Origin: CAZDML01 sp964506645
GTDB lineage: Bacteria; Elusimicrobiota; Elusimicrobia; 2-01-FULL-59-12
Assembly: GCA_964506645.1 (NCBI GenBank)
Contig: CAZDML010000051.1
Location: 1-13,532 of the forward strand
Direction of reading: 5' to 3'
Length of the DNA: 13,532 nt
Shown here piece after piece: positions 1 through 5,276 of this stretch (within the stretch, counting starts at the first letter, position 1; each line of letters opens with the position of its first letter). The translations under genes were made by a program, and so were the position numbers. The notes beneath the pieces are model-generated. The model saw only the letters and a program-made list of their open reading frames with translations. It was not told where the DNA came from and made no database searches.

Positions 1-2
1 CT

Positions 3-653
3 TTTACCGCGAACATCGCTGATAAACTCATGGATCACAGCCGTGAAAGCTTTTACTTTGTGCGAGGAAAGTTGATCGAGAATAATTCGGCTGCACTCAT
101 TCGTTATATTGCGGCGGTCCTGGCACCACGCCTGGAAAACGATACGTATCTCATCAATCCTTTGGAGGTTAAACTTCGGCAATATAAACGCCCTCCAGAG
201 ACAACGCCAGAGGATGCCCATGGCGTGGTGGAGAGCTGGATCAACGTTCTCATCGCGAAGATGATCACAGCCCACGTGAAAGTATTTATCGCTGACGCGG
301 AAGAAGCCGTTGATGCGGAACCCTCCGTGCTTGAAGCCTTGGGCATGGAAATCCGTTCCTGGATGGAGGACTCAGGCCTGCGCGCGCTCCTCGAGGAACA
401 TCTCTTTAAGCCGCTTACAGACCCTGTGTTCTGGGAGCGGTGGCAGGAGGCGATCCTAAAACTCGATGCACTCCATGGCACCTACAACCAGCGCGTTCTA
501 GACCAAGAACCTGGGTTTGAAGGAAAACCTCTGGCGATCGCCGCTTTGGGAGGAATTGTGTTTTCGTGGATGACACCTGTTCCTGCTGGAAGAAACGTAT
601 GGCAGTCGCTGAACACGTCGCGGCCTAACGATCTCCTGCGCCGCGCGGCTTAA
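3..653 (+). CDS. Unrecognised protein, C-terminal part (5' end outside window)
   Basis: The reading frame is open to the left edge of the window, with no stop before the first internal ATG at 30. The gene therefore probably starts outside, and 216 residues are visible, ending in TAA at 651-653. I do not recognise a family. The protein looks soluble and mainly helical, rich in Glu, Leu, Ala and Trp. It has charged amphipathic stretches (around 'EEAVDAEPSVLEALGMEI') and one short hydrophobic patch near the C-terminus ('PLAIAALGGIVFSWM') that is too weak to call a membrane segment. No catalytic motif or cysteine pattern is visible. The next gene is convergent and starts only 5 nt away, leaving no room for a separate terminator. 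An internal start at ATG 30 is possible, but no Shine-Dalgarno sequence precedes it. The coding call is fairly safe; the function is unknown. Confidence 0.6.
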   Translation, partial: FTANIADKLMDHSRESFYFVRGKLIENNSAALIRYIAAVLAPRLENDTYLINPLEVKLRQYKRPPETTPEDAHGVVESWINVLIAKMITAHVKVFIADAEEAVDAEPSVLEALGMEIRSWMEDSGLRALLEEHLFKPLTDPVFWERWQEAILKLDALHGTYNQRVLDQEPGFEGKPLAIAALGGIVFSWMTPVPAGRNVWQSLNTSRPNDLLRRAA

Positions 654-658
654 ACGTC

Positions 659-1849
659 TCAGCCTTTACGAAGTCCAAACACTGTGGTGACATATTGCGG
701 TTCGGGGAGACGCTCGATCTGTGTCCCCGGGTAATAATGTTTTAGGATTTCACGGTAGGTCTTCCCTTTGTTCGCCATCTGAATCGCGCCCCACTGACAG
801 AGACCGACCCCATGACCCCAGCCTTGTCCGGAGAAGTAAAACAGATCGCCCTGACTTCGCACGCGGTATACCGTACTGGCCAATACTTCTTTGCCAAAAT
901 AGCGGTTGAGCGCGCTGCGCACTTCGGGTCCTGGGATCCACGCCGAATGCTGGCTTTGAATGAGTACTTGCTCGGCACGGCCGGAGCCACTCAGAGACAC
1001 CACGCGCACCGCATTGAGTGCTTCATGCTCCCGAATCCATCCCGCGCGCTGAAAGCAATCGGCCAGTTGATGTCGGTTCACCACAAACATCCACTGGGCG
1101 CGGGGGGCAAATCGGCAGTAAGCGCCAGAGCTGTCACCGTCTTGCACCCCTTGAAGATAGGGGACTGCGGGAGAATCCCACACTTCTTGGACAGACGCCG
1201 TACGGCCTCCGCAACTGTCGTGGTAGTACCCCGGAACGACCTTCCCTTTATAAGCGAGATACTGCCCGCGCGACATTTCTACCGCCAGCTTGTACTCCGA
1301 TTGAATGGCGTCCGTTCCTTTAAACATCTGGCAATGCGGACTGTCGCAGAAATCAAAGCCTGATTTTTTATGGCGGCCTCGCGACGCTAACACATAACTG
1401 CGGCTGGCCACTATCTGGGCCTTGAGCCCCTCTGGATTAAAGTGCACTGACCCAAGCTCGCCATCGACAATGCCCAGCACATAGCTTTCCAGCGGAATCA
1501 CATCCACCACCTGCAGGTCGTGGCCGTTGGCCGTCAGCTGCAGCCACCCGATGGTGCGTTTCTTATAGTGTGCTTCGGTTTTTAAATCCATCCAGCGACC
1601 GGCTCGCGAGGCGACGGTGACGGTTGAGGCCGTGAAATCGAGTGCTTTCTCATCCTGAACCCGCAGTCGTCCCTGCTGAAGGGTCACCGTGACGGTTCCC
1701 CAGGCGCGCTGACCATTGACGCGCAGGCCGGCATAGCCATCGATCATAAGGCAGTGAACGGGACGATTGGCAAATAAACCGACTTTGATATTGGAAGAAG
1801 GTTCGGCAAAACTCAGGGTCAAAAAAAGACCCGGGAGCAAGGCTCCCAT
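659..1849 (-). CDS. Secreted SpoIID/LytB-domain protein
   Basis: This is a member of the SpoIID/LytB (amidase enhancer) family, whose proteins bind or cleave peptidoglycan glycan strands during wall remodelling; SpoIID itself is a lytic transglycosylase acting on denuded glycan. Visible hallmarks in order are ESYVLGIVDGEL, the GLKAQIVASRSYVL block, YYHDSCGGRTASVQEVW, and near the end GWGHGVGLCQWGAIQMA followed by ILKHYYPGTQI. About 396 residues from the ATG at 1849, a normal length for the family. The hydrophobic N-terminus ending ..LSFA-EP reads as a Sec signal peptide, so the protein should work outside the cytoplasmic membrane. The start is doubtful: no Shine-Dalgarno precedes ATG 1849. 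An AGAAAGGA (1885-1878 on this strand) sits 7 nt before an in-frame ATC at 1870, and that extension adds the basic IQRH stretch a signal peptide needs. The catalytic activity of this copy is not established from sequence alone. Confidence 0.9.
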   Translation of the reverse strand: MGALLPGLFLTLSFAEPSSNIKVGLFANRPVHCLMIDGYAGLRVNGQRAWGTVTVTLQQGRLRVQDEKALDFTASTVTVASRAGRWMDLKTEAHYKKRTIGWLQLTANGHDLQVVDVIPLESYVLGIVDGELGSVHFNPEGLKAQIVASRSYVLASRGRHKKSGFDFCDSPHCQMFKGTDAIQSEYKLAVEMSRGQYLAYKGKVVPGYYHDSCGGRTASVQEVWDSPAVPYLQGVQDGDSSGAYCRFAPRAQWMFVVNRHQLADCFQRAGWIREHEALNAVRVVSLSGSGRAEQVLIQSQHSAWIPGPEVRSALNRYFGKEVLASTVYRVRSQGDLFYFSGQGWGHGVGLCQWGAIQMANKGKTYREILKHYYPGTQIERLPEPQYVTTVFGLRKG

Positions 1850-1915
1850 GAGGAAGGCATGACGTTGGATGGCAAAATCCTTTCTGCGCTGCGACGCAAT
1901 GAAATTGGTACTGTT

Positions 1916-1944
1916 TTAATATCATTTTTTACTGAGGGGGGCAA
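1916..1944 (-). promoter_or_regulatory. Candidate housekeeping promoter for the SpoIID-like gene
   Basis: On the - strand, TTGCCC (1944-1939) is followed after 17 nt by TATTAA (1921-1916), itself preceded by TGA to give an extended -10. Matches are partial (4 of 6 in each box), but the spacing is ideal. Transcription would start near 1909, leaving a leader of about 40 nt that contains the AGAAAGGA Shine-Dalgarno. Confidence 0.4.
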
Positions 1945-1969
1945 GGAACTCCCCAGCCTTTAGCGCGTT
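1945..1969 (+). promoter_or_regulatory. Candidate ECF (SigR/SigH-type) promoter ahead of moeZ
   Basis: GGAACT at 1945-1950, a 16-nt spacer, then GTT at 1967-1969 (within GCGTTA). This matches the general form GGAAY-N16-18-GTT known for SigR/SigH-type ECF sigma factors. A SigR-like sigma factor is encoded three genes downstream in the same run, so autoregulation is a reasonable inference. The predicted start near 1977 gives a leader of about 85 nt before moeZ. A weaker housekeeping-like -10 (TAGAAT, 1995-2000) has no convincing -35 box. Confidence 0.45.
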
Positions 1970-2013
1970 ACACTTCTGGAAGAAGCCAATTTTGTAGAAT
2001 AGATGAAATTTGA

Positions 2014-2046
2014 CGTCGCCCCGGCTAACACTATGCCGGGATGACG
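2014..2046 (+). repeat. Palindromic dispersed repeat, short copy, in the moeZ leader
   Basis: CCCGGC (2020-2025) and GCCGGG (2035-2040) form a 6-bp stem around a 9-nt loop, flanked by CGTC (2014-2017) and GACG (2043-2046). The 27 nt from 2020 to 2046 match 23 of 27 positions of the reverse complement of 12732-12758, so this is a second copy of the repeat found at the end of mqnC. In the moeZ transcript the hairpin would end 10 nt before the AAGGAG Shine-Dalgarno. Confidence 0.65.
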
Positions 2047-2063
2047 ATTTAAGGAGTCCGTAC

Positions 2064-3215
2064 ATGTCGCTTTCTCAAGAAGAAGTCCTACGTTACAGCC
2101 GCCACCTGATCATGCCCGAAGTTGGGGTGGAGGGGCAGGAAAAACTTAAAAACGCCAGCGTTCTATTGATCGGATGCGGCGGCCTGGGCTCCCCGCTGGG
2201 CCTCTACCTCTCTGCGGCCGGTATTGGCCGTCTGGGCTTGGTGGATTTTGACGTCATCGATTTCACTAACCTACAACGTCAGGTCATGTTTGGGACCAGC
2301 GACGTGGGTCGTTCCAAGGCCGAAGTTTCCAAGGAACGTATCTGCCAAATCAATCCAAACGTTCAGGTCACCGTTTACAAAGAAAAATTCAGCTCCGAAA
2401 ACGCCCTCAAGATCATTAAGGATTATGACTATGTCATCGATGGGACAGATAATTTTCCGACCCGCTATTTGGTCAATGATGCCTGCGTGTTCCTTAAGAA
2501 GCCCAATATTTACGGCAGTATTTTCCGCTTCGAAGGCCAGTTGACGATTTTCTGGGGAGAGAAAGGTCCCTGCTATCGCTGCTTGTATCCAGAACCGCCA
2601 CCTCCCGGCATGGTTCCGTCCTGCGCCGAAGGCGGCGTGCTTGGGATTCTTCCGGGCATCATCGGCCTCCTGCAGGCGACAGAGACGATTAAATTGATCT
2701 TGGGCAAAGGCGACGCGATGATTGGCCGCCTGCTCCTGTTCAATGCGCTCGACATGAAGTTCCGCGAAGTCAAACTACAGAAAGACCCGGAATGCCCGGT
2801 TTGCAGCAAGAACCCGACCATTACGGAACTCGTCGACTACGAGCAGTTCTGCGGTATCGGGCTCGGCCAGGAAGAAGCCACCGTATCCAGGGACGGCATT
2901 CACGAAATCACGGCCAAAGATCTGAAAACAAAAATGGACCACAAAGAGAATTTTGTGCTCGTCGATGTGCGCGAACCGCACGAATACCAGATCGCCAAGA
3001 TTCCAGGCGCGCGACTCATCCCGCTTGGGGAAATCACGCAGCGCGCCCGCGAATTGGATACGGCGGACGACATCGTCGTGCACTGCCGTTCCGGGGCACG
3101 CAGCGCCAAAGCAATCCAACAGCTTCAGAAGATGGGCTTTAAGCGGCTCAGCAACTTAAAAGGCGGCATTCTCGCCTGGTCGGACGATGTGGATTCTACG
3201 GTGCTCAAGTACTAA
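2064..3215 (+). CDS. moeZ: Adenylyltransferase/sulfurtransferase, MoeB-rhodanese fusion (MoeZ-like)
   Basis: An E1-like MoeB/ThiF domain is fused to a C-terminal rhodanese domain, 383 residues. Proteins of this architecture adenylate the C-terminal glycine of a small ubiquitin-like sulfur carrier (MoaD, ThiS or CysO type) and pass sulfur to it as a thiocarboxylate, for molybdopterin, thiamin or cysteine synthesis. Visible features: YSRHLIMPEVG near the N-terminus; the nucleotide loop GCGGLGSPLG at 37-46; NLQRQVMFG; zinc pairs C170/C173 (CYRC) and C244/C247 (CPVC); C187 in SCAEGGVLG; rhodanese loop CRSGARS with persulfide C341. The start is ATG 2064, because AAGGAG at 2051-2056 lies 7 nt ahead and homologous sequence begins there; an upstream in-frame ATG at 2010 would add 18 atypical residues. 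It is the first gene of a run with 4-5 nt gaps that includes a redox sigma factor. The sulfur carrier partner is not in the window, so the pathway served is open. Confidence 0.93.
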   Translation: MSLSQEEVLRYSRHLIMPEVGVEGQEKLKNASVLLIGCGGLGSPLGLYLSAAGIGRLGLVDFDVIDFTNLQRQVMFGTSDVGRSKAEVSKERICQINPNVQVTVYKEKFSSENALKIIKDYDYVIDGTDNFPTRYLVNDACVFLKKPNIYGSIFRFEGQLTIFWGEKGPCYRCLYPEPPPPGMVPSCAEGGVLGILPGIIGLLQATETIKLILGKGDAMIGRLLLFNALDMKFREVKLQKDPECPVCSKNPTITELVDYEQFCGIGLGQEEATVSRDGIHEITAKDLKTKMDHKENFVLVDVREPHEYQIAKIPGARLIPLGEITQRARELDTADDIVVHCRSGARSAKAIQQLQKMGFKRLSNLKGGILAWSDDVDSTVLKY

Positions 3216-3220
3216 GCCGA

Positions 3221-3643
3221 ATGTCTTCGGCGAAACGCGTCTATACTCCGGCGGAAGTGGATGAACGTATCCCGCAGCTGGAAACGGTGTTTGAACATAT
3301 TTACACCTGCAAATCGCGGGCCGAAACCCTGGTGTCGCAGGCCATGATGCTCACACCCACCAGCCAGCCGGCGGATGTGGTTCAAGCCCAACTGGTGCAG
3401 TCGCAAATTGAGTTTCTTATGGGAGCCATTCAGGATGACATCAACTACATCCTCTCACTCGGGGGCGTTACCAAGGACATCGATCAAGGCCTTGTGGATT
3501 TCCCCGGCGAGATTGAAGGCGAAGAAGTCTGGCTCTGTTGGAAGATCGGCGAATCGCACATCCGCTTCTGGCACACGCTTGATGAAGGGTTTGCCAGCCG
3601 CCAAGCGCTCTCCCGCAACGACAAAAACCCGACCCTTCACTAA
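3221..3643 (+). CDS. DUF2203 family protein
   Basis: A 140-residue protein matching what I know of DUF2203: an N-terminal FT/YTPAEVDERIPQLE opening, a helical middle, and the conserved C-terminal block GGVTKDIDQGLVDFPGEIEGEEVWLCWKIGE, then IRFWHTLDEGFASRQ. The function of the family is not known to me. The conserved Asp, Trp, Cys and His residues of the second half (LCWKIGE, FWH) could form a binding site, but that is speculation. ATG 3221 follows the moeZ stop by 5 nt and precedes the sigma gene by 4 nt. It has no clear Shine-Dalgarno, so translation is probably coupled to moeZ. Placement between a sulfurtransferase and a thiol-responsive sigma factor suggests a role in redox or sulfur stress. 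That is inference from context only. Confidence 0.85.
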   Translation: MSSAKRVYTPAEVDERIPQLETVFEHIYTCKSRAETLVSQAMMLTPTSQPADVVQAQLVQSQIEFLMGAIQDDINYILSLGGVTKDIDQGLVDFPGEIEGEEVWLCWKIGESHIRFWHTLDEGFASRQALSRNDKNPTLH

Positions 3644-3647
3644 CCCT

Positions 3648-4244
3648 ATGACGCTGCAAAAAAATGACTTCGAAAAACAGGCCCTGCCGCTTTTGGGCGA
3701 GCTCTATGCTTCCGCTTTGCGTTTAACCAAGCAAAAGGAAAACGCCGAGGACCTCGTGAGCGAAGTCTATACCAAAGCCTGGAAATCCATCGAGCAGTTT
3801 GAACCGGGGACCAATCTGCGTGCCTGGCTGTACAAAATTCTGACCAACTCCTACATCAACCACTACCGTAAACACCAACGTCAGCCGTCCATGGTGGAAC
3901 TCGACAAGCCGCTGGAAGGTAGCGAGGGGGAAATGACCTCGCTTTATGATCACCTTATCGAAACGCGCACCCCTGTTTCCGAAAACCCCGAGCGTGCCCT
4001 TGCCAACCGATTCCTCGATAAAGACATTAAGCAAGCGATCGATGCCCTGCCGGAAGAATTCCGTGAAGTTGTGGTGCTGGCTGACGTGCAGTCCTTCAGC
4101 TATCAAGATATTGCCGACATGCTGGAAATTCCCATCGGCACCGTACGTTCGCGCCTGTGGCGCGCCAGGAACCTCCTGCAAAAAAATTTATGGGACCATG
4201 CCGCGGCTATCGGCGTTGTAGGTAAAGAGGGGAGGCTGTCGTGA
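3648..4244 (+). CDS. ECF sigma factor, SigR/SigH-like (redox-stress group)
   Basis: A 198-residue group 4 (ECF) sigma factor. Region 2 spans about residues 10-75: ALPLLGELYASALRLT, NAEDLVSEVYTKAWKSI and GTNLRAWLYKILTNSYINHYRKHQR, which closely resembles actinobacterial SigR/SigH. Region 4 (about 125-185) has LPEEFREVVVLADVQSFSYQDIADMLEIPIGTVRSRL, a typical helix-turn-helix for the -35 element. A linker of about 45 residues lies between. Start ATG 3648 lies 4 nt after the DUF2203 stop; an earlier in-frame ATG at 3375 would read through DUF2203 in the wrong frame and is rejected. The 3' end overlaps the next gene (GTGA at 4241-4244), which encodes a zinc anti-sigma factor. The two form a classic sigma/anti-sigma pair. 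In SigR-type systems the sigma factor drives thioredoxin, thiol-homeostasis and iron-sulfur repair genes. The regulon here cannot be read from the window beyond one candidate promoter upstream of moeZ. Confidence 0.93.
   Translation: MTLQKNDFEKQALPLLGELYASALRLTKQKENAEDLVSEVYTKAWKSIEQFEPGTNLRAWLYKILTNSYINHYRKHQRQPSMVELDKPLEGSEGEMTSLYDHLIETRTPVSENPERALANRFLDKDIKQAIDALPEEFREVVVLADVQSFSYQDIADMLEIPIGTVRSRLWRARNLLQKNLWDHAAAIGVVGKEGRLS
4231..4235 (+). promoter_or_regulatory. Shine-Dalgarno GGAGG that fixes the anti-sigma GTG start
   Basis: GGAGG at 4231-4235 lies inside the end of the sigma gene, 5 nt before GTG 4241. It is a strong site supporting the non-ATG start and an overlapping, coupled pair, which would keep sigma and anti-sigma in step. 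Confidence 0.75.
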
Positions 4245-4465
4245 ACTGCAAGGAAGCGCTGGATAAAATTTATGCCTACCTGGATAAAGACTGCACCTCC
4301 TGCTCCATGGAGGAGATCGAAGCACATCTCAAGCATTGCCGCCCTTGCTGGGACCGCTGCGAATTTGAACGTCAGCTCCTTGCCCGCTTCAAGAAATCCT
4401 GCGCCTGCGAAGACTTGCCCGCCAAGCTGAAAGAAAAAATCAAAAAACTCCTCGGCCGATACTAG
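4241..4465 (+). CDS. Zinc-binding anti-sigma factor, RsrA-like (ZAS family)
   Basis: A 74-residue cytoplasmic ZAS anti-sigma factor with the H-x3-C-x2-C signature at H29, C33 and C36 (HLKHCRPC). Aligning by eye with Streptomyces RsrA, C3 (in CKEALDKIYAYLD) corresponds to RsrA C11, and H29/C33/C36 to H37/C41/C44. The CAC pair C54/C56 stands where RsrA has adjacent cysteines. In RsrA, reduced protein with zinc holds the sigma factor, and disulfide formation between the C11 and C44 equivalents releases it. All residues needed for that switch are present, plus extra cysteines C18, C21 and C40. The start is GTG 4241, supported by GGAGG 5 nt upstream and the 4-nt overlap with the sigma gene. No membrane segment is present, so sensing is of cytoplasmic thiol state (family knowledge). 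Confidence 0.9.
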   Translation: MNCKEALDKIYAYLDKDCTSCSMEEIEAHLKHCRPCWDRCEFERQLLARFKKSCACEDLPAKLKEKIKKLLGRY

Positions 4466-4487
4466 GCTGTTCGACACACCCCGGTTG

Positions 4488-4493
4488 TATAAT
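4488..4493 (+). promoter_or_regulatory. Candidate -10 box (TATAAT) for the acyltransferase-PBP pair
   Basis: A perfect TATAAT lies 6 nt before the in-frame GTG at 4500, where transcription would be expected to begin. No good -35 is visible 16-18 nt upstream. If real, the message would start at or next to the GTG codon (leaderless) and separate the envelope genes from the sigma operon. Confidence 0.4.
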
Positions 4494-4499
4494 TCCTAC

Positions 4500-5276
4500 G
4501 TGCATCGATTGTTTTGCCTACTGGCAAAAGTTGTCCTTTGGTTTCGGCCTGAGCAGAAATCTTTCCTCATCGGCAATCTCACGCCGCTGCTCGGCCCTCG
4601 CGCGCCTGAAGTCGCCCCACGAGTCCTCGGCCATGTCTTTACCAACACCTACGATTTTCTTTTCCGCTCACGAGCCCTCCAGGCCGCACTGAACGTGGAA
4701 GGATTCGAACACGTAGAAGCCGCATATCGGTCAAGCGGCCGGGTCATGCTCGTGACAGCGCACTTCGGACATTGGGAACTCGGCTTACCGCGCCTGGTCG
4801 CAAACGGGTATGCCGTCGCTGGACTCTATGCGCCCTTCGAAAACAGTTTTTGGGCGCGATGGATTCACACCAGGCGCGACCCGCGCATCGAATGGATTCG
4901 TGCCGTGCCTGGCGCTGCCCGACAGGCCGAGCAGGCGCTAGAGGCAAGAAAAGTATTGGGGATTGTCGCCGACCTGCCGTTTGGGGAATCTGGAGAGACT
5001 GTTTCCATCGCAGGACATCGCGCACGATTGGCGATGGGACCCTGGCTGCTGGCGGCACGGACCCAGGCCATAGTGATTCCTGGATTTATACTTCGTGAAC
5101 CCTCCGGAAACTACCGCATTATCTATCACCCGCCCCTGTGTAAAGAAGGGAAAGACGCACGCGCTCAAGCGCAGAGCTATCTCTCACAATACGCAGACCT
5201 TCTGTCGTCTTACCTGCTTCGTACTCCAGAGCAGTGGGGCGTGCTGCAGCCGTTTTGGGCGCCGGAGGTCGTATGA
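4500..5276 (+). CDS. LpxL/HtrB-family acyltransferase
   Basis: A member of the bacterial lipid A / lysophospholipid acyltransferase family (LpxL/HtrB-like), membrane-associated enzymes that add a fatty acyl chain to a lipid A precursor or related glycolipid. The H-x4-E catalytic motif is plain in TAHFGHWELG. Downstream blocks GIVADLPFGESGETVSIAGHRARLAMGPWLLAARTQAIVIPGFI and the closing PEQWGVLQPFW match the family, whose members end with a similar W-rich segment. Length is about 258 residues, somewhat shorter than the ~300 usual for LpxL, and the N-terminal membrane helix is only weakly hydrophobic (LFCLLAKVVLWF). The start is uncertain: no Shine-Dalgarno precedes TTG 4485 or GTG 4500. I prefer GTG 4500 because TATAAT sits 6 nt before it. 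The stop overlaps the PBP start (ATGA), so the two envelope genes are translationally linked. The acceptor lipid cannot be told from sequence. Confidence 0.88.
   Translation: MHRLFCLLAKVVLWFRPEQKSFLIGNLTPLLGPRAPEVAPRVLGHVFTNTYDFLFRSRALQAALNVEGFEHVEAAYRSSGRVMLVTAHFGHWELGLPRLVANGYAVAGLYAPFENSFWARWIHTRRDPRIEWIRAVPGAARQAEQALEARKVLGIVADLPFGESGETVSIAGHRARLAMGPWLLAARTQAIVIPGFILREPSGNYRIIYHPPLCKEGKDARAQAQSYLSQYADLLSSYLLRTPEQWGVLQPFWAPEVV
5264..5268 (+). promoter_or_regulatory. Shine-Dalgarno GGAGG for the PBP gene
   Basis: GGAGG ends 4 nt before ATG 5273, inside the last codons of the acyltransferase gene. It decides the start over upstream in-frame codons such as 5234. Confidence 0.7.

Noticed and set aside
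1932..1956. GC-rich inverted repeat as a terminator
   Set aside because: It lies between two divergent genes, so no transcript needs ending there, and the stem is short and bulged. It may be an operator or chance.
2010..2063. Upstream in-frame start for the moeZ-like gene
   Set aside because: It would encode the palindromic repeat and lacks a Shine-Dalgarno; AAGGAG points to ATG 2064.
3375..4244. 289-codon version of the sigma factor gene
   Set aside because: The extra N-terminus runs through DUF2203 in another frame and has no sigma-like sequence; ATG 3648 fits the family.
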